A stretch of 64,000 nt of DNA, from the NCBI GenBank assembly GCA_965222725.1, contig OZ244969.1:5518001-5582000 (forward strand), given 5' to 3'. Shown in pieces: positions 1-7,766 of this stretch (positions within the stretch are counted from its first letter, which is position 1; the number at the start of each line of letters is the position of its first letter). Origin of the DNA: GCA-2748575 sp965222725. Its GTDB lineage: Bacteria; Pseudomonadota; Gammaproteobacteria; Pseudomonadales; Ketobacteraceae. Below the pieces are notes generated by a model, which ran no database searches, was not told where the DNA came from, and saw nothing but the letters and a program-made list of their open reading frames with translations. Position numbers and translations under genes: made by a program.

Positions 1-128
1 ACTGAACGTCATTTGCATTGACCCTGACGTCTGAACCCTTATTAACCTGGGTCAATTCAAATTTCTGTGCTAGTCCTATAAGATACGTTCTCTTCATTGA
101 TAGCACACGCCGTTCAGGGCGTTGCAAC

Positions 129-134
129 TATAAT
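129..134 (+). promoter_or_regulatory. candidate -10 box upstream of the FabG-like gene
   Basis: A perfect TATAAT hexamer lies 33 bases before the start codon at 167. No convincing -35 box is seen at 16-18 bases; a TTGATA at 97-102 is too far away. A second, weaker TATAAG is at 77-82. An AGGA ribosome-binding site lies near 154. This is a motif call only. Confidence 0.3.
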
Positions 135-166
135 ACATTCTGCTGACAAAACACAGGATTTACACT

Positions 167-1591
167 ATGGCTGATATTTACCAGTCCCTACTCGCTTCTC
201 CCATGGGCCGCCAGGTTCTGAATGCAGTTAACCTGCCTGTTCCTGTTGAACTGGAGCGCCACTGTCAGACCCAGACTTCTTTTATTACCGGTAATGTACT
301 GATCGGTGCTGCCGAAGGTGGCCGCATGGCCGATACCATCAGCAAAACCCTGTCCGGTAGTAATGCCAATGTACAGGTTGGCCAGGGAGCTGCCACCAAA
401 GATGCATTGATGGAATCTGCCGACAAGGCGGATCTCAAACTCACCATTATCGATCCCAACGCAGATGCGGCCCGCTATAAAGGTCTGGTGTTTGATGCCA
501 CCGGTATTGAATCCAGCGATCAGTTGCGTGCGCTGTATGATTTCTTTCACCCGGTGATTAAAAAGATGCAGGACTCAGGTCGCATTGTTGTGATCGGTCT
601 GCCACCGGAATCCTGCAAATCCAAACCGTCACAGCAAATTGCCCAGCGCGCACTGGAAGGTTTTACCCGCAGTGTCGCCAAAGAAGTCGGCAAGAAAGGC
701 GCCACCTGTAACCTGGTGTATGTGGCCAAGCAGGCCGAAAAACAGGCGGAAGGCACCCTGCGCTTTCTGCTGTCGCCCAAGTCTGCGTTTGTCGACGCAC
801 AGGTGTATCGCGTCGGTAAAGGCAAATTTGCCGCCGAGGGTTTTAACTGGGCTCTGCCTCTGAAAGATAAAGTCGCCCTGGTGACCGGTGCTTCCCGCGG
901 TATCGGCGAAGCCATTGCCGAAACCCTGGCCCGTGACGGTGCCCATGTGGTGTGCCTGGATATTCCCGCTGCCGAAAAAGATCTGGCCAATGTGGCATCG
1001 CATATCGGTGGCAGCTACATCGCGATTGATATTACCGACCAGGAAGCCCCGCAAAAAATTGCAGAACACCTGAAAGAAAACCACAAAGGCGTGGACGTTG
1101 TGGTTCACAACGCCGGTGTTACCCGGGATAAAACCCTGGGCGGCATGCCGGATCATTTCTGGGATATGGTGATCAATATCAACCTGTCCGCCGAAGAGCG
1201 CATTAACGATGCCCTGCTGGATGGCGACATACTGAACGAAGGCGGCCGCATTGTTTGCGTATCCTCCATGAGTGGTATTGCCGGCAACTTTGGTCAGAGT
1301 AACTACGCCACATCCAAAGCCGGTGTGGTAGGCATGGTGGATGCCATGGCGCCGGTGCTGAGCAAGAAAGACATTACCATTAACGCGGTGGCGCCCGGTT
1401 TTATCGAAACCGCCATGACAGCGGCCATGCCCATGGGTACGCGTGAAGTGGGCCGTCGCCTGAACTCTCTGAAACAGGGTGGTCAGCCGGTGGATGTGGC
1501 AGAAGCCATTGCCTTCTTTGCCAGCCCGTCTGCTGCCGGTGTCAGTGGTAACACCGTTCGCGTATGCGGTCAGAACCTGTTGGGTGCCTGA
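167..1591 (+). CDS. high-molecular-weight 3-oxoacyl-ACP/CoA reductase (FabG4-like SDR)
   Basis: NAD(P)H-dependent short-chain dehydrogenase that would reduce 3-oxoacyl thioesters to 3-hydroxyacyl thioesters in the cytoplasm. At 474 aa it is nearly twice a standard FabG: residues 1-230 form an N-terminal Rossmann/flavodoxin-like domain lacking the catalytic set, and residues 232-474 are a complete SDR. The SDR has the cofactor loop TGASRGIG (about 239-246), an HNAG motif, and the catalytic triad Ser367, Tyr380 and Lys384 (YATSK). This two-domain layout is that of the HMwFabG/FabG4 family. Members often work with a MaoC-type hydratase; one lies at 3263-4123, though it is not in the same operon. 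A strong terminator follows at 1618-1653, so it is probably a single-gene unit. Confidence 0.93.
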   Translation: MADIYQSLLASPMGRQVLNAVNLPVPVELERHCQTQTSFITGNVLIGAAEGGRMADTISKTLSGSNANVQVGQGAATKDALMESADKADLKLTIIDPNADAARYKGLVFDATGIESSDQLRALYDFFHPVIKKMQDSGRIVVIGLPPESCKSKPSQQIAQRALEGFTRSVAKEVGKKGATCNLVYVAKQAEKQAEGTLRFLLSPKSAFVDAQVYRVGKGKFAAEGFNWALPLKDKVALVTGASRGIGEAIAETLARDGAHVVCLDIPAAEKDLANVASHIGGSYIAIDITDQEAPQKIAEHLKENHKGVDVVVHNAGVTRDKTLGGMPDHFWDMVININLSAEERINDALLDGDILNEGGRIVCVSSMSGIAGNFGQSNYATSKAGVVGMVDAMAPVLSKKDITINAVAPGFIETAMTAAMPMGTREVGRRLNSLKQGGQPVDVAEAIAFFASPSAAGVSGNTVRVCGQNLLGA

Positions 1592-1617
1592 TACGTCATA
1601 GCTGATTCTGCGAACAC

Positions 1618-1653
1618 AAAAAAGCCGGGCAAATTTCGTTGCCCGGCTTTTTT
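1618..1653 (+). terminator. rho-independent terminator of the FabG-like gene
   Basis: The stem AAAAAAGCCGGGC (1618-1630) pairs perfectly with GCCCGGCTTTTTT (1641-1653) around a short AT-rich loop, and the right arm provides the U tract. It starts 27 bases after the stop codon at 1591. The A and T runs on both sides could let it work in both directions, which would also serve the minus-strand gene ending at 1703. Confidence 0.9.
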
Positions 1654-1702
1654 ATGTCTGTTTTTTTTTAAGTTGTCTGTTCTTTATATTTAGGCAGAGC
1701 AC

Positions 1703-2020
1703 TCAGCTGGCCATCAACAAAACGCCCACCATAATGCCCGCCAGAAAGCTTAATCCGATATGCACATAATTCAGCGGCTGATGCTGAAACGTTTTTTCCG
1801 TGGCACTCTGCTGGGTACTTTCCCACTGCTGCACTATTTCCCGGGCACGCTGATAATCATCATTATTCACCCGCACTTTCACCAGACCCAGCGCCTGTAT
1901 TTCCCCTACCGCGCCCTGTAAAAATTCGCCATCAACCCGGGCATAGATACTTGCCTGCTCCAGCAGGTTGGCAATCATATGGCCTTCCAGGGAATCACGG
2001 GCTTCGTAGACAATTTTCAC
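1703..2020 (-). CDS. DUF2007-type small protein with C-terminal membrane anchor
   Basis: 105 aa. The N-terminal half (MKIVYEARDSLEGHMIANLL, then a VKVRVNNDDYQRAREIVQQW stretch) matches the DUF2007 family, a small ferredoxin-like alpha/beta domain described as a putative signal-transducing protein. A hydrophobic segment at about 87-104 would anchor it in the inner membrane with the domain in the cytoplasm. It starts 5 bases after the end of the AraC-type gene at 2026, so the two are probably co-transcribed. The function is not known. Confidence 0.8.
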   Translation of the reverse strand: MKIVYEARDSLEGHMIANLLEQASIYARVDGEFLQGAVGEIQALGLVKVRVNNDDYQRAREIVQQWESTQQSATEKTFQHQPLNYVHIGLSFLAGIMVGVLLMAS

Positions 2021-2025
2021 GGTGA

Positions 2026-3027
2026 TTATCCGCTCTGCCGGGCCTTGCGGTATTCAATGGGGGTGAGATCAGTCCAGCGTTTGAAAGCGCGGTAGAAGGT
2101 GCTGGGCTCGGAGAATCCTGTCAGGTAAACAATTTCATCAATGGATTCATCGGTTTTGGCCAGCAATCGCTTTGCCAGATTGCAGCGGTAGTCCGCCAGT
2201 AACTGATTAAAGTTGGTATCCACATCGGCAAGGCGGGTGCGCAATGCCCGGGGCTTGATATCCAGACGTTCCGCCACGGTTTCCAGATTGGCGTTTCCGG
2301 ATTCCAGCAGTTCACCGATAATGCGGTTCACCTGCCCCACAAAATCCTGCTTTTCCAGCTTGGCCACGTATTCACTGGCCAGTTGTTCATGAAGTTTCAG
2401 CAGTTCCGGTTCCGCATGCAATGAAGGAATTTCCAGCACGCCGGGGCTGAAATAGATGCGGTTTTCAGCGCAGCCAAAACGCAGTTCGCAGCCGAATACC
2501 CGTTCGTATTCCGGCACGTTATCCGGGGTGGGGAAATCAAACTCAACCCGCTCGGGTTTAAAGCCACCTTCGGTAATGTAATCAAAAAATTTCAGCACCC
2601 CCATCACCACACACACAATCAAATGGCGAATGGATGACGTGATCCCGGGGTTGGAAAGATAAGCCGTGTCCCCTTCCACATGCAGGGTGGCATGCACGGC
2701 ATCGCTGATGAGCCGCTGATAATCCAGTGCCCGTTTCAGCCCTTCCCCAAAATTCGGGCTGCTCAGAAACAGATACTCAATCACCTGGCCGCGGAATACC
2801 GGCAAATGTTCGCCCAGGTGTAATCCAATTTCCGGATCCTGTGACACCTCGCCGATAGAATCCCAGAAAAGCCGCTGGGCAGAATGCGGTGTGCGCAGGT
2901 CTTTCTGCTGTATTTGCTGATAGGACATACCAATGCGATTCAGCACATCGGCAGCATTGATTCCCATGTTTTCCATACCCTGGTAGGCCAGGCGTATGAG
3001 AAAACCCGCATCCTTCAATTCACTCAT
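2026..3027 (-). CDS. AraC-family transcriptional regulator
   Basis: 333 aa. The long N-terminal ligand-sensing region (about 1-210) is of the arabinose-binding-like type found in OruR/ArgR-type AraC proteins. The C-terminal AraC DNA-binding domain (about 230-330) contains two helix-turn-helix units, the second seen as SIDEIVYLTGFSEPSTFYRA followed by FKRW and TPIEYRK. It is divergent from the MaoC hydratase gene at 3263, with 235 bases between them, so that gene or itself is a natural target (inference). It is followed closely by the DUF2007 gene. Confidence 0.92.
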   Translation of the reverse strand: MSELKDAGFLIRLAYQGMENMGINAADVLNRIGMSYQQIQQKDLRTPHSAQRLFWDSIGEVSQDPEIGLHLGEHLPVFRGQVIEYLFLSSPNFGEGLKRALDYQRLISDAVHATLHVEGDTAYLSNPGITSSIRHLIVCVVMGVLKFFDYITEGGFKPERVEFDFPTPDNVPEYERVFGCELRFGCAENRIYFSPGVLEIPSLHAEPELLKLHEQLASEYVAKLEKQDFVGQVNRIIGELLESGNANLETVAERLDIKPRALRTRLADVDTNFNQLLADYRCNLAKRLLAKTDESIDEIVYLTGFSEPSTFYRAFKRWTDLTPIEYRKARQSG

Positions 3028-3262
3028 AGTTTATTTTGGTAACTTGTTGATGCCATTCCAGTTTTTGGCGGCTAGTGAGCCAATCATAGTCATGCCGCTG
3101 CAATAACTCAACTATCGGCCGCTTTCCGGGCGCTCTCATGGTCGTTCTATTGGCTGCAATGTCGCACTGGCGGCCGCCATCCGTCAATTGCAGCCCCCCA
3201 TGAAATCGCTATACTGCGGCCATCCCAATCGCAAATCTCATCCAACTCGGAAGGTTGTATTT

Positions 3263-4123
3263 ATGTCCACCACTATTGAGCTAGATAATGCCCCCTCCAC
3301 CCTGAGCCTGTACCTGCGCGCTGCCACTGCCCGCAAGGCCGGCGGCAAGGCGGGTGATTCCTTACCCAAACTGTCCGTGGTGCTGAATGATGTGGTCGCC
3401 GATGCAAAAAGCCTGGCCCAGTACCGGGACGTGTGCGGTTTCCCCGTGAGCGGTTCCATGCCGGTCACCTATCCCCATATTCTGGCGTTTCCGCTGCATA
3501 TGGAACTGCTGGTGTCGGAATCCTTCCCGTTCCCCCTGCTGGGACTGGTGCATGTGCGCAATGATATTACGCAGTATCGCGCTGTTGGCAATCAGGAACC
3601 GCTGGATCTGGAATGTGTGCTGGGAGACCCCCGCACTACTGCCAAAGGCAAGGAATTCGATATCACTACCTATGCCCATGTGGCCGGGCAACTGGTGTGG
3701 GAAAGCGTGAGTACCATGCTGTACCGCTGTAAAACCGATATCGAGGAAGAAAAGAAACAGCCTCAGCCGTTACCGCAAATGGGCCATCAGGTCAGCTGGC
3801 CGGTGCCGGAGAATATCGGCCGTCGTTACGCCAAGGTATCCGGCGACCGCAACCTGATTCATATCCACGCGCTAACAGCCAAGGCTTTCGGCTTCCCCAG
3901 GGCCATTGCCCACGGCATGTGGACCAAGGCCCACAGCCTGGCACAGCTGGATGCGCAGCTGCCCAAGGAATCTTTCAAGGTATCCGTGCAGTTCAAACTG
4001 CCGATCTTCCTGCCCAACAATGTGATCTTTGAATACGATCAGGAGGAAGGGGGTATCGACTTTATGGTGAAAGACAAGAACGGGGAAAAACCCCATTTGT
4101 CCGGCAAGATAGAGACGCTCTGA
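3263..4123 (+). CDS. MaoC-like hotdog dehydratase
   Basis: 286 aa from the chosen ATG, which has a GAAGG ribosome-binding site at 3249-3253; the reading frame is open upstream to 3188 but without such a site. The C-terminal hotdog domain carries the R-hydratase signature: SGDRNLIHIH supplies the catalytic Asp and His, followed by GFPRAIAHGMW. The usual Asn-Pro of the motif is Asn-Leu here. The N-terminal half is a second, degenerate hotdog. The likely role is hydration/dehydration of (R)-3-hydroxyacyl thioesters, the step next to the FabG-like reductase at 167. Substrate length cannot be told from sequence. Confidence 0.88.
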   Translation: MSTTIELDNAPSTLSLYLRAATARKAGGKAGDSLPKLSVVLNDVVADAKSLAQYRDVCGFPVSGSMPVTYPHILAFPLHMELLVSESFPFPLLGLVHVRNDITQYRAVGNQEPLDLECVLGDPRTTAKGKEFDITTYAHVAGQLVWESVSTMLYRCKTDIEEEKKQPQPLPQMGHQVSWPVPENIGRRYAKVSGDRNLIHIHALTAKAFGFPRAIAHGMWTKAHSLAQLDAQLPKESFKVSVQFKLPIFLPNNVIFEYDQEEGGIDFMVKDKNGEKPHLSGKIETL

Positions 4124-4133
4124 CGAGCGTCTC
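4112..4133. terminator. hairpin at the end of the MaoC gene
   Basis: A perfect 9-bp stem, GAGACGCTC (4112-4120) with GAGCGTCTC (4125-4133) and a 4-base loop, spans the stop codon. No U tract follows, so this is either a weak terminator or an mRNA-stabilising hairpin between convergent genes. Confidence 0.5.
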
Positions 4134-4138
4134 AGGCT

Positions 4139-4176
4139 GGCAAATAGTCCGCTACCGAGGTGCCGGGCTATTTGCC
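4139..4176. terminator. long hairpin between convergent genes
   Basis: GGCAAATAG (4139-4147) pairs perfectly with CTATTTGCC (4168-4176), and the 20-base GC-rich interior can pair further. The right arm contains the stop codon of the minus-strand oxygenase. Its position between two convergent stop codons suits a bidirectional terminator. Confidence 0.5.
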
Positions 4177-4794
4177 ACCAAACAGGGACTTTATTTTAGC
4201 GGTAAGGCCATGGCGGGCCTGGTGTTTGTTGAAAGCCTTGTCGTCAGCCACAAAATTCACCTGAATGGACTGACGACGCCCCTCGTAGGACGGATAGCCG
4301 TGCCAGCAGTTGGGGGTTACCTTGAACGCAAACAACATACCCGCTGTGGGCGGAATTTCATTCACGTAATCGTCCATATCCTCGCCGTTTTTCAGCACCC
4401 TCAGGCGCCCTTGCGACGAACTCCAGTCCTCGTTCAGGTAAATCAGCACGGTAATCAGCTTGGATTTTGAATCCGTATGAATGCGTCCGTCCTTGGCGCG
4501 GGAATAGCCGCGGGCGGTGACGGTCATGGGGCGACCTTTCAGGTCGATATCCAGTTTTTTCTCAATCAGGCTGCGAAAGGCTTCGCTGTCCAGTTCCTTT
4601 ACCAGGGCATCCATATTGGGGCCGCAGGCCAGCTGATTCAGGGGAAAGCTGCCGCCCTTGTCGATTTCGGGAAAGTCCTTCAGTACATCCGCTACCTTAT
4701 CGCCGCTGATGGACTGATCCACAATAAAATAGGGATAGGGATCCGACTCGACACTGGCAGACTCAATGGCCTGCAGATTCAGCATTTGGGACAT
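4168..4794 (-). CDS. 2-oxoglutarate/Fe(II)-dependent oxygenase
   Basis: 208 aa from ATG 4794, which has AAAGG 11 bases upstream; a GTG at 4806 is an alternative. The jelly-roll core shows the iron-binding triad: His and Asp in GRIHTDSKSK, then a distal His in NCWHGYPSYEGRRQ, where the Arg after the Gly is placed to bind 2-oxoglutarate. A YLNEDW strand lies between them, as in prolyl-4-hydroxylase-like oxygenases of the PF13640 type. The substrate cannot be inferred. It is a single gene, convergent with the MaoC gene and divergent from the antiporter. Confidence 0.82.
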   Translation of the reverse strand: MSQMLNLQAIESASVESDPYPYFIVDQSISGDKVADVLKDFPEIDKGGSFPLNQLACGPNMDALVKELDSEAFRSLIEKKLDIDLKGRPMTVTARGYSRAKDGRIHTDSKSKLITVLIYLNEDWSSSQGRLRVLKNGEDMDDYVNEIPPTAGMLFAFKVTPNCWHGYPSYEGRRQSIQVNFVADDKAFNKHQARHGLTAKIKSLFGGK

Positions 4795-4907
4795 ATTCAA
4801 CAACACCTTTCTGGTTAGTTCAGTTCCGGTTTACTTGGTTTTATTCACAGAGAAAATATAATCAGATCAACCGCTTTCCAATCGCCGCCAGTAAAAGAAC
4901 CTGATCC

Positions 4908-6083
4908 ATGGAAGAAGCCAGCCGTATTCTCACCCTGTTGGGCGCCATTTTCCTGCTGAGTCTGGTGGTGCGCCACCTGGCGCAGCGCCTGAAAATTCCC
5001 CGGGTGACTCTGCTCATTCTGACCGGTATCGCACTGGGCCCTCACGGTCTGAACGCCATTAATGGCACCGAACGGGACTGGTTCCCCATGATCGCGGATA
5101 TTACCCTGCTGATCATCGGCTATTTACTGGGGGCAAGACTAACCAAAAATTATCTTTCCCGCTACGCCAAGGGCGTGTTTATCGCTGCTTTTATTATCAC
5201 AGCCTTGACCTGTGTCGTGGTTGCCGGTGGATTGTTACTGCTGGGCTACGGCCTGGAAATAGCCCTGGTACTGGCTGCCGTGGCAGCAGCCACTGACCCC
5301 GCCGCCACCCTGGATGTGTTAAAGGAACGCCGTCACCGGGGCCATTTTGGCCTGGTACTGGAAGGTATCGTGGCCATGGACGACATTCTGGCCCTGTTCG
5401 CCTTCAGTTTTATGCTGGCCGCCCTGGGGCTGATCACCAGCAGCAGCGAGGGTTTCTACACTCCCCTGCTGCATATGCTGTGGGAAATCAGTGGTGCCGC
5501 CATTCTCGGGGTGGGTCTGGGAGGGCTCACCGCCTACCTGCTGGATAAAACCCCCAAGGGTCACCCGGTCATTGTGGAATCCCTGGGATTTATTTTTCTA
5601 TGTGGCGGCGTGGCCATGTCCATGGAGGTGTCCTTTCTGCTGGCAGCCATGGTAATGGGCATTGTAGTGGTGAACCGGGCGGATAAAACCTATGAACATC
5701 TGCACGAGATCGAATTCATTGAGCAACCCTTTCTGGTACTGTTCTTTATAATGGCAGGGGCCACTCTGGATCTGAGCGATGCCATGAATCTGGGGTTTCT
5801 GGGCGCCGCCTTTGTCCTGTTAAGAGTTACCGGGCGGGTCATAGGTGGGTCGCTGGTGCCCCTGCGGTTTATTGACCGCCGGGAAAGGCCCTGGCTGGGA
5901 CTATCCCTGCTGCCCCAGGCCGGTGTTGCCATGGGAATGGCACTGGTGGCATCCAACACCCATCCGGAAATCCGGGATACGGTACTGCCCATTGCCATTA
6001 CCGCCACGGTGATATTCGAACTGGCGGGCCCCTTACTGACACACTATGCCCTTACCCGGGTGGAAAGCATCAGAAAACACTAG
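4908..6083 (+). CDS. cation:proton antiporter (CPA1/NhaP-like membrane protein)
   Basis: 391 aa, almost entirely hydrophobic, with roughly 11-12 membrane segments starting at residue 6. The family motif AAVAAATDPAATLDV (about 122-136) contains the TDP signature of the ion-binding unwound helix of CPA1 antiporters. A second conserved stretch, LEGIVAMDDILALFAF, supplies the acidic pair expected in the following helix. There is no C-terminal TrkA-N regulatory domain, so this is a short, NhaP-like form. The ion (Na+ or K+) cannot be assigned. The gene ends 12 bases before the nuclease gene at 6096 and may be co-transcribed with it. Confidence 0.88.
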   Translation: MEEASRILTLLGAIFLLSLVVRHLAQRLKIPRVTLLILTGIALGPHGLNAINGTERDWFPMIADITLLIIGYLLGARLTKNYLSRYAKGVFIAAFIITALTCVVVAGGLLLLGYGLEIALVLAAVAAATDPAATLDVLKERRHRGHFGLVLEGIVAMDDILALFAFSFMLAALGLITSSSEGFYTPLLHMLWEISGAAILGVGLGGLTAYLLDKTPKGHPVIVESLGFIFLCGGVAMSMEVSFLLAAMVMGIVVVNRADKTYEHLHEIEFIEQPFLVLFFIMAGATLDLSDAMNLGFLGAAFVLLRVTGRVIGGSLVPLRFIDRRERPWLGLSLLPQAGVAMGMALVASNTHPEIRDTVLPIAITATVIFELAGPLLTHYALTRVESIRKH

Positions 6084-6095
6084 ATTAGCCAACGA

Positions 6096-7766
6096 ATGCC
6101 TTTAAACGAATCACCTGCGCCCGTTACCCTGCCGGATGGTTACCATCTGGAGAATTTTTTTACGCTGATCAACTATGTGGCCGCAAACTATGCTGATCTG
6201 CTGGATGATGCCGACCAGGAGTTTCTTCACCGGTTTCCACAGCTGAGCCGCACAGCACAAAGCCTTTATGTACGGCTGCTGATGCGCAAGGGCCCCCTGT
6301 TCCGGGCCGATAAACTCAACTACAACGACATACCCGATACCGAAGCCGCCCTCAGTGAACTGCAACAGGCAGAATTTGTAGCGCTGAACCCGGTCGCTGA
6401 ACCGGCGCAGCTATTGAACCTGTTACTGAAAGCGGAACTGAGCCAACTGGCAAAAACCGCCGGCATCCGTCATGTTCAGCAACGCAAGGAAGCATTGATT
6501 GCAATGCTCACAGAACAGCTGACCGCCGATGCCATTTATCAGCGGGTATCTGACCAGCTGCTTTGGGTGCACAGACAACAGGAACGGGTGGTGCGGCGTT
6601 TCAAGCTGTTGTTTTTCGGCAATGCGCGGCAGGACTTTTCCGAATTTATCACCACTCAGCTGGGTATTATCCGCTATGAGGATTACCCCATTGACCACGC
6701 CCACCGTTTTTTCCGCAACAAGGAACGGCTGTTGTTGCTGGAAGCACTGACAGATATTCAGCAATGGCTGGAAGAACAGGAAACCCTGGAGATACCACCA
6801 CTGATCGGTCAAATCCAGGCAGTGGCCGATATCAAACAGCAGGCCAGTGAAAAAGATGCCTATATCGAACAGAAAGCAGCGCGCATGATTACGCGCATGG
6901 CACGCCATCTGGAAAGGTTGTCGCCGGAACAGGCCATGGACGCTTACCAGCACAGTGTGTATCCACCCTCCAGGGAACGACAGGCACGATGGCTGGAAAA
7001 AAACCAGCAGGACCAGGCAGCGCTTGCGATGCTGGACCAGATTGAATCCACACCCCGCCACCCGGATGAAGCGGAAACCGTGCAGGCGCTGAGAAAGAAA
7101 CTCCATAAAAAACTGCAACTGCCACCACCGGCGAGCGACAACAGGAACAGATTCAAAGAACGCATCATTCGCCTGACACGCAGCGAAGAATTAATAGAAC
7201 TTCAGGCCGCACGTTATTTGTCGGAACGGGAAGGCCTCTGCCTGCCGCTGGAAAACCAGCTGTTTTGCGGCCTTTTTGGTCTGTTTTTCTGGGATATTAT
7301 TTTCAGCCCGAAGTCCGATGCCTTTTTTAATCCCTATCAATACGGGCCCAAGGATTTATGGAGCGATGAGTTCTATCGCAATCGCCAGTCCGCCATTGAC
7401 GAGCGCCTGCAACAACTGGAAGGCAACCACTGGCGCCAGACCCTGCTCACGCACTGCCGGCAAAAACAGGGCATTGCAAATTACCTTGTGGCCTGGCCAT
7501 TGTTTGATGAACCCATGATCAACCGCCTGTGTGACCATATACCTGCAACGCACCTGCGCAGCGTGTTTGCAAAAATGCTGGAACACCCCGGCTACTACCG
7601 CAATGGTTTTCCCGACCTGATACTGCTCCATGACGATGGCTACCATTTATGGGAAGTGAAAGGCCCCACCGATTCGTTGCAGAACAATCAAAAGCGCTGG
7701 CTGACCTTTTTTGAACAACACGACATACCCGCGGGCGTAGTGCACGTGGAATGGCAAACACCGTGA
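6096..7766 (+). CDS. FAN1-like VRR-NUC structure-specific nuclease
   Basis: 556 aa. The C-terminus (about 500-556) is a VRR-NUC domain with the PD-(D/E)xK active site: GFPDLILL, then WEVKGPTDSLQNNQ giving Glu-x-Lys. The N-terminal region (about 20-230) is helical and resembles the SAP-like and DNA-binding parts of bacterial FAN1 homologues. FAN1 proteins cut 5' flaps and unhook interstrand crosslinks. The stop codon overlaps the start of the helicase gene by 16 bases (7751-7766), so the two are translationally coupled and probably act in the same repair step. Confidence 0.9.
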   Translation: MPLNESPAPVTLPDGYHLENFFTLINYVAANYADLLDDADQEFLHRFPQLSRTAQSLYVRLLMRKGPLFRADKLNYNDIPDTEAALSELQQAEFVALNPVAEPAQLLNLLLKAELSQLAKTAGIRHVQQRKEALIAMLTEQLTADAIYQRVSDQLLWVHRQQERVVRRFKLLFFGNARQDFSEFITTQLGIIRYEDYPIDHAHRFFRNKERLLLLEALTDIQQWLEEQETLEIPPLIGQIQAVADIKQQASEKDAYIEQKAARMITRMARHLERLSPEQAMDAYQHSVYPPSRERQARWLEKNQQDQAALAMLDQIESTPRHPDEAETVQALRKKLHKKLQLPPPASDNRNRFKERIIRLTRSEELIELQAARYLSEREGLCLPLENQLFCGLFGLFFWDIIFSPKSDAFFNPYQYGPKDLWSDEFYRNRQSAIDERLQQLEGNHWRQTLLTHCRQKQGIANYLVAWPLFDEPMINRLCDHIPATHLRSVFAKMLEHPGYYRNGFPDLILLHDDGYHLWEVKGPTDSLQNNQKRWLTFFEQHDIPAGVVHVEWQTP